From Clostridiaceae bacterium (GTDB taxonomy: Bacteria > Bacillota > Clostridia > Peptostreptococcales > Natronincolaceae), in NCBI GenBank assembly GCA_018432235.1, contig JAHDLO010000010.1, positions 372,001 through 436,000 of the forward strand: 64,000 nucleotides of DNA, given 5' to 3'. How positions within the stretch are numbered: position 1 is the first letter of the stretch; every line of letters begins with the position of its first letter. The translations under genes and the position numbers were made by a program. Under the pieces are notes generated by a model. That model ran no database searches. It was not told the DNA's origin and saw only the letters and a list, made by a program, of their open reading frames with translations. Shown piece after piece: positions 41,819-50,224 of this stretch.

Positions 41819-43885
41819 TTACTTTCCGCTTGCTGCTTTTAATCCTGCAATACGTCCGAAAACAAATATATCTGTAATGGCATTTCCACCAAGTCTGTTA
41901 CCAGCATGAATGCCACCTGTAACTTCTCCTGCAGCCCATAAGCCAGGAATAATATTGCCATCTTTATTTAAAACATGACATTCTTCATCAATAACAACCC
42001 CACCCATTGTATGGTGTAGTGATGCTTTTCTTGGGCTTATTACAATTCCAACATCGTCATGAGATTCTATATACTCTAAATCAATAGCTCCTGCAATAAC
42101 TTCCTTATCGAAGTCAAGATCCTTTTGATTTGCTACATAGCTGTTATATTTTTCTAATGTACTACGTAATTGCTCTTCAGTAAATCCAGGTGCAACCCCT
42201 GCTGCAGACTTTTTAGAAGCTTCTGCTAATTCTGCAAGAGTACTACCGTACCATACATGGCCACCTTCAACCATAGCAGCAATACGCTCATCATATTTAG
42301 TTCCTTTGATTTTCTGATCAGGATTTCCAATATCTCCTCTACCTGCATAGACAATATAGAAAATACCATTATCAAGCTTTAGAGAAGCTTTAGCAAGAAC
42401 GTCACGTTCAGCATATTCATTTACAAAACGATTTCCAGAGCCATCAATCCAAATCTGCTCTGCTGCGTCAGCCCAAATACCATCTGTCATTGTACCTTTA
42501 ACAGGTGAAGAAGAAGGCATCATTTGTGCAACTTCCATACCTTTTACATCAGCGCCGATTGCTTGTGACATTACAATACCATCGCCCTTGTTTGTACCCA
42601 TATTAGTGGATAATGTTCTATCGGTCAGATCATCGCCCCAATAGCTATCATAGCTCTTAACCATCGCTGGGTTTGCACTATATCCACCTGTTGCAATAAC
42701 AACACCCTTAGTTGTGTTAATTGTGATTTGTGTGCCATCTATCTGTACAGCCTTTGCACCAACTACCTTACCTGTGGCATCTACTATAAGCTCAGTACCC
42801 TCTGTTTCTGTATATATGACTACACCTTTTTCCAGTGCAACCTTTTCTAACTGAGGAATACGTTGTGCACCTGCCATGAAGCTATGGGTTCTAGGCCACA
42901 TAGCACCAAGAACAGTTCCCAGTCCTGGAGCACTACCATATTGAGCGTCTTTACCGTAAGACGCTTCAAGACCATTTTCTCCCATCCAAGCAAAAGCCTC
43001 TAGAGATTGAGTTGCTAACTGTCTAGCCAGATGAACCTCTGGTGCAATCCAGCTACCATTCTGCAGCTCACGAAGTCCTCCAGTATACATATGCCACATG
43101 TGTAATGCACTAGAGTCAAAACCAGGCATGTCTGCTCCTGCCTTTTTTCCTGAATTAGCTGAATAGAAATTATTGATGTCTGACTTAAGCTCCTTCAATA
43201 CCTCAGCCCATTCTGGGAAAGTGTCAAGCTTAAGCTTTGGATCAGCTGGATCAAGAGCTATATAGCTATCTAATGTGTCCTTTTGCGCTCTAGATAATAT
43301 CATATTACTTTGAGCATCGACATCAACCGCATTGTATGCTGCACCTGCCAATAAAGTGTTACCGCCTAATACAGAGCCTTTTTCAATTAAGGTAACCTTA
43401 ACACCTTGTTCAACAGCACTAATTGCTGCAGCAAGACCAGCGCCTCCGCCACCCATTACAAGAACATCTGTATCCCATGTTTGAGGATCCTTAGGTGTAA
43501 CAGCGATCTTATTATTCTTTAGTGCACTAACATCTAAACCAGCTTCTTTGGCTGCATTAGCAACAGCATTAATAATAGCGAAGCTAGTTAAAGTTGCGCC
43601 TGTTACAGTTTCTATAGCTAAGCTTTGGTTTTCGATTATTTGAGCCGGTATGCGTTCAACCGCCACTTTTACAACATGTGGTGTCTCAGAGTTTTGTAAG
43701 AACTCGATATCTGTGATTTTACTGTCTTCAACAGTGATATTTACAGTCACTGGCCCTTGCATACCAGCTGCAGTACCTTCAAAGCTACCGTTAATAAGTG
43801 CTGCCACGGGTTGCTCCTTGGTACAACCAACAAATAACAAAGTAATCATGCTAATACAAATTAGTAATGAAATCAGCTTCTTCAT
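41819..43885 (-). CDS. Extracytoplasmic FMN/FAD flavoprotein reductase (fumarate/urocanate reductase type)
   Basis: A 688-residue lipoprotein (signal peptide with LLFVGC lipobox). An FMN-binding domain (residues about 30-120) carries the VTGATLTS motif where FMN is covalently bound to Thr in this family. The FAD-binding fumarate reductase domain begins DVLVMGGGGAGLAAAISA and holds GNRFVNEYAERDV, HHTMGGVVIDEECHV and AGEVTGGIHAGNRLGGNAI. The length and order fit the urocanate/methacrylate/fumarate reductases that use an external acceptor. No haem domain is present, so electrons must come from a membrane donor not encoded here. The substrate is unknown. Confidence 0.92.
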   Translation of the reverse strand: MKKLISLLICISMITLLFVGCTKEQPVAALINGSFEGTAAGMQGPVTVNITVEDSKITDIEFLQNSETPHVVKVAVERIPAQIIENQSLAIETVTGATLTSFAIINAVANAAKEAGLDVSALKNNKIAVTPKDPQTWDTDVLVMGGGGAGLAAAISAVEQGVKVTLIEKGSVLGGNTLLAGAAYNAVDVDAQSNMILSRAQKDTLDSYIALDPADPKLKLDTFPEWAEVLKELKSDINNFYSANSGKKAGADMPGFDSSALHMWHMYTGGLRELQNGSWIAPEVHLARQLATQSLEAFAWMGENGLEASYGKDAQYGSAPGLGTVLGAMWPRTHSFMAGAQRIPQLEKVALEKGVVIYTETEGTELIVDATGKVVGAKAVQIDGTQITINTTKGVVIATGGYSANPAMVKSYDSYWGDDLTDRTLSTNMGTNKGDGIVMSQAIGADVKGMEVAQMMPSSSPVKGTMTDGIWADAAEQIWIDGSGNRFVNEYAERDVLAKASLKLDNGIFYIVYAGRGDIGNPDQKIKGTKYDERIAAMVEGGHVWYGSTLAELAEASKKSAAGVAPGFTEEQLRSTLEKYNSYVANQKDLDFDKEVIAGAIDLEYIESHDDVGIVISPRKASLHHTMGGVVIDEECHVLNKDGNIIPGLWAAGEVTGGIHAGNRLGGNAITDIFVFGRIAGLKAASGK

Positions 43886-44093
43886 TTTTTCTCCTCCGGT
43901 CTTTAATTAGTAATAAACATACAAATTTTAAAGTATTTCTTGTTATAAATAATTGTTCCGGTTATAGCTTTTTCAAGACCACCTCCCTAAAAAGTTATTC
44001 CCTACAATGCGACTTTGCTTCTTTGTCCGCAAAATTGCATGTCAATTGTCATTAATCTCAGGGATAACCCGGACTAACTGTTTTCTCCTTATG

Positions 44094-44124
44094 TTGATAT
44101 ATTAATATTTTAATAACATATCAA
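44094..44124. promoter_or_regulatory. Inverted repeat upstream of the reductase gene
   Basis: TTGATAT (44094-44100) and ATATCAA (44118-44124) flank an AT-rich spacer. It is a possible operator for the adjacent response regulator. It is weak, because OmpR-type regulators usually bind direct repeats. The remainder of 43886-44402 shows no gene. Confidence 0.3.
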
Positions 44125-44402
44125 ATAACCAAAATATAGCCCCCATGCCACATTCAAGGTTATATGGCGAAGTAAATGCCATTAATACAGAGAAACATAG
44201 TACTCTTTATCCTAGAGTTAATGCTTGTACGTTAAATCGATGTTAAATTATAGGGTAGTTTCTTTACATTTTCTTTAAGTTTGATTTAATTTTAACATAT
44301 GTGAAATCGTTTTAGGGTTAATTAGTAATTAAGATTTTATAGCGTTTTTTGTTTGTTTTTAGAAAATAATGCCATTTATAAATGCTATATCCTCCCAGTC
44401 AT

Positions 44403-44443
44403 TAAAAAAATCCCTTAAAATGCGGTATAAGCATTTTAAGGGA
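44403..44443 (-). terminator. Terminator of the response regulator gene
   Basis: TCCCTTAAAATGC (44411-44423), 7 bases, GCATTTTAAGGGA (44431-44443): a perfect 13-bp stem followed on minus by seven T residues. Confidence 0.92.
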
Positions 44444-44554
44444 TTAAGAAATCTTAATTTCTCCTTCGATGGAATTAATATATTCTTAATTTCTTTTTTT
44501 TCCTGTAATAGGGTCTTAAATAACTTATGATGATCAGTGAGATTAGCTATTAAA

Positions 44555-45250
44555 TTAGTTAGCTTTTCCCTTAGGGTCAAAATAGTAGCCTTGGCCCCAC
44601 TCCATCCTTAAAAACATCGGATTATTCACGTCTTCCTCAATTTTATTTCTAATATTGTGTATGTGAACAATTACAGTCCGTGCATCTCCATAGCTTTTTG
44701 CTCCCCATATTTGATAATACAGTTCTTTAGGCGTATAGTATTTTCCAGGATTTTGCATTAAAAATGCCAATATCTTAAATTCAGTGGAAGATAATTTGAA
44801 TTCACCTTCCTTCTTAATAACAACATGACGATTTGCATCTAATTTAAACCCAGTGCATTCTAAAATATTCTTCGTCTGATCAACTGTTTTATTGGCCCTT
44901 CGCAAATTTGCTTTTATTCTTGCCTCTAGAATTTTATTATCAAAAGGCTTTACGATAAAATCGTCTCCTCCATTCTCCAATGCTTTAACAATTGTATCGC
45001 TGCAGTCAAGACATGAAATAAATATAATGGGACAATCATGCCATTCTGTCAATCTGGCACAAAGGTCAATACCATTAACATCAGGAAGCAAAATGTCAAG
45101 GAGTATAATATCAAATTTATCTCTTGCATTTGCATAGGCATCGCTACCTGTTTTAGCCCAAACAACTTCATATGACTGAGCTTGTTCAAGGTAGTAGAGG
45201 ATTATTTTCGCTACTAATGGATCGTCTTCAACTAAAAGAACTCTTATCAT
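44555..45250 (-). CDS. OmpR/PhoB-family response regulator
   Basis: A 231-residue transcription factor. The receiver domain (1-115) includes VEDDPL, the phosphoacceptor in DIILLDILLPDVNG, FISC and KPFDNKIL. The C-terminal winged helix (about 135-228) contains KLSSTEFKILAFLMQNPGKYYTPKELYYQIWG and VIVHIHNIRNKI. It lies between the reductase gene and the divergent histidine kinase, so the pair probably controls the reductase. It has a strong terminator of its own. Confidence 0.95.
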   Translation of the reverse strand: MIRVLLVEDDPLVAKIILYYLEQAQSYEVVWAKTGSDAYANARDKFDIILLDILLPDVNGIDLCARLTEWHDCPIIFISCLDCSDTIVKALENGGDDFIVKPFDNKILEARIKANLRRANKTVDQTKNILECTGFKLDANRHVVIKKEGEFKLSSTEFKILAFLMQNPGKYYTPKELYYQIWGAKSYGDARTVIVHIHNIRNKIEEDVNNPMFLRMEWGQGYYFDPKGKAN

Positions 45251-45278
45251 ATCACTTCACCCCTAAACTAATATTACC

Positions 45279-45404
45279 TTAATTGTTACTATTTCGACAA
45301 GAGTCTTCTGGTCCCTTTATATAAATGTATATCGTATTTGCCATATAAGACTGTATTTGGTGGCTATCTGGCTGTGCATAAGCTTTTCTTCTATGAATGT
45401 CCAT
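45279..45404 (-). CDS. Possible 41-residue small protein before the response regulator
   Basis: ATG 45404 is preceded by AGGGGAG at 7 bases spacing, a convincing ribosome binding site. The peptide MDIHRRKAYAQPDSHQIQSY... has no recognised family and lacks a membrane segment. It ends 28 bases before the response regulator start. A longer frame reaching 45485 has no site. It could be a leader peptide or a chance frame. Confidence 0.35.
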   Translation of the reverse strand: MDIHRRKAYAQPDSHQIQSYMANTIYIYIKGPEDSCRNSNN

Positions 45405-45555
45405 GCTTCCGCTCCCCTCAAATATTCTTAAATCTTTAAGTCCTGTTAAATATTTGATATACTTTTGTTGTGGCTTGTTCAACATTTTTTATTCAGACAA
45501 TCTTAACAGATGTAGTAGCAATCCACTATGCTTAGGGAAAAAGAGGGGAACTTAG

Positions 45556-47346
45556 ATGAAAAAAGATTATCTTAAAGCAATACTCGTATTTCTACTAATA
45601 TCTAGTCTAGCATTTTTTATAGGCCTAAAAGTAAATAATAGCTTTGGTATTTTGAAAAATGGTGACACCTTTTCTGATAATGAAAAAAGCACCATATATT
45701 CCCTTACAAATTATCAATGGGATTCAAAAACTGATACCTATTACTTTGACCTAGTCAGAAAAAATGAAAATCAGCAATTGGAGCTTATCTATGGAAAATT
45801 GCCATCAGACGTTTTAATTGATGGTACTGTTTTAACAGAATCTGCATTCTTTTCAAGGCAATTTCTCAACTCTGAATGGTTTTCAAACAACAAAATCAGA
45901 ATCACATTTAACACAGGTACAGATCCCTATAATACCCCTATGTACGTCACCACTACATCTATTGCCGAAACCGCACACTCCAGCTTTTATATGGCATATG
46001 CCTTCAGCCTTGGAATAACATTTTTAATGTCTGTATATGGCCTCTCCCTTTATCGACGTAAGCAAACAGAAAAATATCTATTATGGTTTGCCATATATAC
46101 CGGTGCATTAACCTTATGGAGTGTCCTTCCACTATTTGTTGGTACAGGTAACTATTCCTTAAGATACTACGCTTTTGCCTGGTGTATAATATTGGATATT
46201 GTGATATGCTTTAAAATGTTTGATATAAAGCTTCCTGGACGCTTTGACATACTGCTGAGTAAAAGGGGGGTTATTTCTATTCTGTTGTTATGGTCGATCT
46301 TAGAGACTATTTTCCCTGAATTGCATAATGAAATTTATGTTTATAGCTTGTTCATATTCTCTATTGGGGTTCTTATATATGCCTGCGTCAACAGACGAAA
46401 AGGAGCATGGTTATTAATTTCTGGCCATGCCTTGAGCTTAGGATTGCGTTTAGTGATTCCTTTGTCTTCTTTTTCATCGTCAAGTGTAAGCTATCCTTTG
46501 CGGGCTTTGCAATTTTCAAAGCTCTTTAACATACCCTTTGCCTTTTGCTGTATGCTATTAATCAATCATATTTTCGCCGAGAAATTTGTTGAAGCTGAAG
46601 TTCTTGCCAAAGAATTAGAGCACATCAACCACAATCTGGACAAAAAAGTTTTGGCAGGTAAACAGGCTTTGCAGGAACAGATGATGCGACGCCATAGTCT
46701 GATGATGAATATCTTTCATGATTTACGTACACCATTATTTGTTATGCAGGGCTGCACGCAAAAAATCGCCAAACAGCCTGAACTGCTGGATACTGAATTG
46801 CCAATAATAAGGGAAAGATTAGACTTTACAAAGCGTCTGGTTGAAGATTTATTCCTCATGGCCAAGCTTGAGGATAAGCAAGTCATCTTAGAGCCAGATC
46901 GTGTTCCTATCACAGAACTAATCAATAATGTTATTAGTGCGTGTCGTATAGAGGGAGAAAATAAAAACATATATATAGAAACGGAGCTGCTATGTGATTG
47001 TATTACATGGGGAGATGAGTATCGCCTTAAACAGGCATTTCAAAATATTCTCCTAAACGCAATTTACTATACAAAACCAAATGGCAAGGTATTTGTATCT
47101 TTAAAAAGGGAAATCAATACAGCCATTATATCCTTTACAGATACAGGCATTGGCATATCGCCACAGGATATAGAGAAAATTTTCGACAGATATTATCGTA
47201 TCAGCAATAAAGAAAAGCACCAATCAACTGGCTTAGGACTTTCCATTGCACATGAAATTATCCAACAGCATTTAGGAACAATTAGCGTTGATAGTCGCTT
47301 AGGATCCGGTACAACCTTTACAGTTCGTATACCTATAATCGCTTAA
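45556..47346 (+). CDS. Sensor histidine kinase with 7-helix membrane sensor
   Basis: A 596-residue membrane kinase. TM1 (about residues 7-24), an extracellular domain (about 30-150) and seven further helices (about 145-350) give a 7TMR-DISM-like layout. A short coiled coil then leads to the dimerisation/phosphoacceptor domain with H388 in FHDLRTPLFVMQG. The ATPase domain shows the N-box QNILLNAIYYTK, DTGIGISPQDIEKIFD and GLGLSIAHEI. It is divergent from the response regulator. The ligand and domain family are inferred, the kinase itself is certain. Confidence 0.94.
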   Translation: MKKDYLKAILVFLLISSLAFFIGLKVNNSFGILKNGDTFSDNEKSTIYSLTNYQWDSKTDTYYFDLVRKNENQQLELIYGKLPSDVLIDGTVLTESAFFSRQFLNSEWFSNNKIRITFNTGTDPYNTPMYVTTTSIAETAHSSFYMAYAFSLGITFLMSVYGLSLYRRKQTEKYLLWFAIYTGALTLWSVLPLFVGTGNYSLRYYAFAWCIILDIVICFKMFDIKLPGRFDILLSKRGVISILLLWSILETIFPELHNEIYVYSLFIFSIGVLIYACVNRRKGAWLLISGHALSLGLRLVIPLSSFSSSSVSYPLRALQFSKLFNIPFAFCCMLLINHIFAEKFVEAEVLAKELEHINHNLDKKVLAGKQALQEQMMRRHSLMMNIFHDLRTPLFVMQGCTQKIAKQPELLDTELPIIRERLDFTKRLVEDLFLMAKLEDKQVILEPDRVPITELINNVISACRIEGENKNIYIETELLCDCITWGDEYRLKQAFQNILLNAIYYTKPNGKVFVSLKREINTAIISFTDTGIGISPQDIEKIFDRYYRISNKEKHQSTGLGLSIAHEIIQQHLGTISVDSRLGSGTTFTVRIPIIA

Positions 47347-47397
47347 TTGAATAAGAGAGAACTGCGTTCCACTCCTCCAGCAAGGGTAAAATCGAAA

Positions 47398-47428
47398 GTT
47401 GTCAGCTGGAACCGTCCCACTTGGCAAC
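47398..47428. repeat. 31-nt palindromic repeat, copy D
   Basis: GTTGTCAGCTGGAACCGTCC followed by CACTTGGCAAC. The arms are complementary with wobble. It is the same family as copies A-C at 41709-41818 and copies E-F near 47730-47796. Confidence 0.9.
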
Positions 47429-47452
47429 TGAACTTGGCAACTGTAAAGAATA

Positions 47453-47491
47453 GCAAAAGTCCTATTTATGATTATCTCATAGCTAGGACTT
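47453..47491 (-). terminator. Terminator of the pseudaminic acid operon
   Basis: AAGTCCTA (47457-47464) and TAGGACTT (47484-47491), with TATGA/TCATA within. On minus it is followed by TTGC. The 424-base gap 47347-47770 holds only this hairpin and repeat copies D, E and F. Confidence 0.65.
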
Positions 47492-47727
47492 AAATTATAT
47501 ATGGGCTTTATTTGACGCTTACGGTTCTAACAAGGATTCAAAACATATTCCGAAAATCTCGCTATATGTCTAATTTTCATAAATATATGTTATCTATCAA
47601 CTTTATAGATTATAGCTGCATTCTTATAAGTATCTAATCTAGCAAAGGTAATAAAGGTAAAATCGCAAGTCCCTACTGGTGCTATTCTATCTGTAAACTA
47701 ATTAGAAATACTTTTGCTATGTTTTGA

Positions 47728-47796
47728 ATTGTCAGCTGGAACCGTCCCACTTGGCATGTGTTTCGAATTGTCAGCTGGAACCGTCCCACTTGGCAT
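47728..47796. repeat. 31-nt palindromic repeat, copies E and F
   Basis: Two near-identical copies (47728-47756 and 47767-47796) of ATTGTCAGCTGGAACCGTCC + CACTTGGCAT. Copy F overlaps the 3' end of pseG and encodes its last eight codons including the stop. Confidence 0.92.
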
Positions 47797-48847
47797 GAAT
47801 TACTTCATAAATTCTGTCTACCCCTTCTCCGTCTAAAGCACTCTGCATGCTTAGGCTCATTTTCTCCCTAAGCTTATAATCCGCTATAAGCGCTTTTAAT
47901 TGCTCCCTTAGTTTCTCTGACGTAAGGTTATAATGCCACCCAAGCGATTGAATATAATTCTGCTTTGCCATACACTCGACAATGTTTTTTTGATTGTCTG
48001 CTACTATGAATGCCATGCTGGGTGTTCCGCATGCACACAGCTCGTATAAGGTGCTTCCGCCAGCAGATATTGCAATGTCGGACTTTAACATAACCTCAGA
48101 CATTTTTTTTATATCCTTATATAAGATAACATTTTGATTTATATTAGCAATGCCGCTTAACTTATCTACAGTTTTGAAACCGCTTCCTACTATAACATGC
48201 AGCTTAATTTCTTTAAAATATGCTGACTCTAGGAACGAACTCAGTATTTTATCTGTTATATGGTAGGGATCCGAGCCTCCAGTAGTAATCATTATATCTT
48301 TAACTTCCCTCTTTATAGTACGGTGAGGGATATTTTTATATTCGTCTCTGATTAGATTATATTTAAGTCCTAATAATAAGATTTCGTCTTTAGAGAACTT
48401 TTTATAATTTAAATCTTCAGCACAGATGTTACCATTAATGATAACATCAACAGGATAATCAAACTTATTTAAATCATCTATATAGCATATTTTATTTACC
48501 AGTGATTTTATTTTAATAAAGTATTCAAATGAAACATTATAGCTATCAATAAACAGCATTTGTATATTTAACTCTTTTAATATATCTCCTAACTCCTCTA
48601 CTTCTGTAGATAAGGAGCTGGCATCTCCATAATTAAAGCCTATGCCTTCAATATTACTATCCTGCCCCCTAAGCATAACAACTTCAAAGCCTTCTGATTT
48701 GATTCGATTTGCCCCCTCTTGTTGTCTACATAAAAAGTAGACAATATATCCCTGACTGTGAAACTTTTTAGCCAGGGAGATCGACCTCATAATATGACCC
48801 ATACCTATTGAAGGGCTACCATCAACTCTAAAGCCTATAGCACGCAT
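47771..48847 (-). CDS. pseG: UDP-2,4-diacetamido-trideoxy-altropyranose hydrolase PseG
   Basis: A 358-residue enzyme that removes UDP from UDP-2,4-diacetamido-2,4,6-trideoxy-L-altropyranose in pseudaminic acid synthesis. The N-terminus RAIGFRVDGSPSIGMGHIMRSISLAKKF is the PseG hallmark, and the GT-B-like fold continues to AISAGGSTLYELCACGTPSMAFIVADNQ. I start at ATG 48847, as homologues begin there; TTG 48853 is possible. The last residues AKWDGSS and the TGA stop are encoded by a 31-nt repeat. It is the last gene of the operon. Confidence 0.93.
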   Translation of the reverse strand: MRAIGFRVDGSPSIGMGHIMRSISLAKKFHSQGYIVYFLCRQQEGANRIKSEGFEVVMLRGQDSNIEGIGFNYGDASSLSTEVEELGDILKELNIQMLFIDSYNVSFEYFIKIKSLVNKICYIDDLNKFDYPVDVIINGNICAEDLNYKKFSKDEILLLGLKYNLIRDEYKNIPHRTIKREVKDIMITTGGSDPYHITDKILSSFLESAYFKEIKLHVIVGSGFKTVDKLSGIANINQNVILYKDIKKMSEVMLKSDIAISAGGSTLYELCACGTPSMAFIVADNQKNIVECMAKQNYIQSLGWHYNLTSEKLREQLKALIADYKLREKMSLSMQSALDGEGVDRIYEVIHAKWDGSS

Positions 48848-48849
48848 TA

Positions 48850-49536
48850 TCAATCAACCTTTCTTATTAATTCAAAGGCCTCCACAAAATTTTTCCCTAC
48901 AACCGTACCCCACCTAGCTGCAATTATCTCTAATGCCTTTAAAGATCGAGGGTGAGGATATTCTCTTAATTCACTTTTATAGCAGGACATAGCTGCTAGT
49001 TTTTGTTGAATCGTATCTTCAATGTCGATAAAAACATTTGGTTTGAAATTTGTATCCTGATATTTAAAATTCCATTCTGTTGAGGAAGGTGTCTCAAAGC
49101 AATAAATTTCCTTTACGGAATATTCCCCAATTGGTCTGCAAGCAGTTATGACAGCATCAAAGGTTATCCTATGATCTATATTTAAATCGCCATAATGATG
49201 GGTATAGATAATTGTTGGTTTTATCTCCTGTACATATTTTTCAATAATCTTTATAATATCAATCAAATCTACTGAATCAAAGCGATTATCTGGTACTCTT
49301 GAAAAATATACATTTTGAAAACCAATTATATTTGCAGATACTAGAGTGTCTTTATATAGCTCTTCAAGTTTTTCTTTACTGGTGTTCTCTGGTTTGATTG
49401 TTCTTGAAGTCATTCCTTCCCCAAGAATAATACAATTTACAACATCGCCATTATCAGCATGCTTTCTGATGGTACCACCCAATCCCAAAATTTCATCATC
49501 TGGATGAGCTGCTATTACTAGAACATTATTCTTCAT
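48850..49536 (-). CDS. PIG-L family N-deacetylase
   Basis: A 228-residue LmbE/PIG-L-type zinc hydrolase. AAHPDDEILGLGGTIRKH holds the metal-binding HPDDE, and YTHHYGDLNIDHR supplies further ligands. It starts at ATG 49536 behind GGGAGG. Members remove acetyl groups from amino sugars. It lies between the formyltransferase gene (11-base overlap) and pseG, and is not part of the standard pathway. A role in removing an N-acetyl group from a Pse intermediate or product is an inference. Confidence 0.88.
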   Translation of the reverse strand: MKNNVLVIAAHPDDEILGLGGTIRKHADNGDVVNCIILGEGMTSRTIKPENTSKEKLEELYKDTLVSANIIGFQNVYFSRVPDNRFDSVDLIDIIKIIEKYVQEIKPTIIYTHHYGDLNIDHRITFDAVITACRPIGEYSVKEIYCFETPSSTEWNFKYQDTNFKPNVFIDIEDTIQQKLAAMSCYKSELREYPHPRSLKALEIIAARWGTVVGKNFVEAFELIRKVD

Positions 49537-50224
49537 GATTACCTCCCTCATCAATGATCTCTACATCAGCTATTATCTTTCCATTTTTAAAACTAGCTCT
49601 TGAAAAAAGTATCTTATGCTGACCAAATTGAATAAAGGCTCTTGGATATCCTTCACAGTCAAGCATGCGAATATAATCATATATTTTATTAAGACTGAAA
49701 TCCTGCCTTAACTCACTTTCTTGGGGACTCCTTCGTTTAAAAACTATTGGTTCACCGTCTTGCTTAATAGGGATGATATTTCCCTCTAATATCTTTGGAA
49801 TCATTTTAGAGAAGATAATATTTGATGCTCTAATAAATATCTCCTCTGCTGTACCATTTAGATTTAAACTCTCCTTTAAGTATATATCACCAGTATCCAT
49901 GCCTCCATCTACTCTAATTGCAGATATCATTGTGCTTTCTATATTTCTTGCAATAAGGTTTTGTAGTGGACTGCCACCTCTGCCAAATGGCAGATCCGTC
50001 ATATGAAAAACTATACATGTATACTGTTCATATATTTCTTTGGGTATCTTCCACGACCAATGAGGAAATAAGATAAAATCAGGTTGGCATCTACTAATAA
50101 AATCCATCGAGAGCTCATTCTTATCTGTAATAAGATGAGTTTCATGGATATTAAGGTATAGTTCTTTAAAAGCTAATGAATTTTTTATATTCCATGACTT
50201 AGTAGTGGCTATAACTATATTCAT
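49526..50224 (-). CDS. Formyltransferase-family protein in the Pse operon
   Basis: A 232-residue protein of the formyl-THF-dependent formyltransferase fold. HMTDLPFGRGGSPLQNLIARNI contains the LPxGRGxxPxxxxI type motif and GGMDTGDIYLKESL the second conserved block. The catalytic His/Asp of the family (HxTxLP and GxDxG) are visible. It starts at ATG 50224, which overlaps the pseI stop. Formyltransferases modify 4-amino-sugars or pseudaminic acid amino groups in some bacteria. Here pseH is also present, so this is an additional, not a replacing, acyltransferase. Confidence 0.85.
   Translation of the reverse strand: MNIVIATTKSWNIKNSLAFKELYLNIHETHLITDKNELSMDFISRCQPDFILFPHWSWKIPKEIYEQYTCIVFHMTDLPFGRGGSPLQNLIARNIESTMISAIRVDGGMDTGDIYLKESLNLNGTAEEIFIRASNIIFSKMIPKILEGNIIPIKQDGEPIVFKRRSPQESELRQDFSLNKIYDYIRMLDCEGYPRAFIQFGQHKILFSRASFKNGKIIADVEIIDEGGNHEE

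Noticed and set aside
44359-44580. 73-codon minus-strand frame after the response regulator
   Set aside because: It runs straight through a perfect 13-bp terminator hairpin with seven T residues and has no ribosome binding site, so it is a chance frame.
45405-45485. N-terminal extension of the small frame before the response regulator
   Set aside because: No ribosome binding site precedes the upstream ATG, while ATG 45404 has a strong one.
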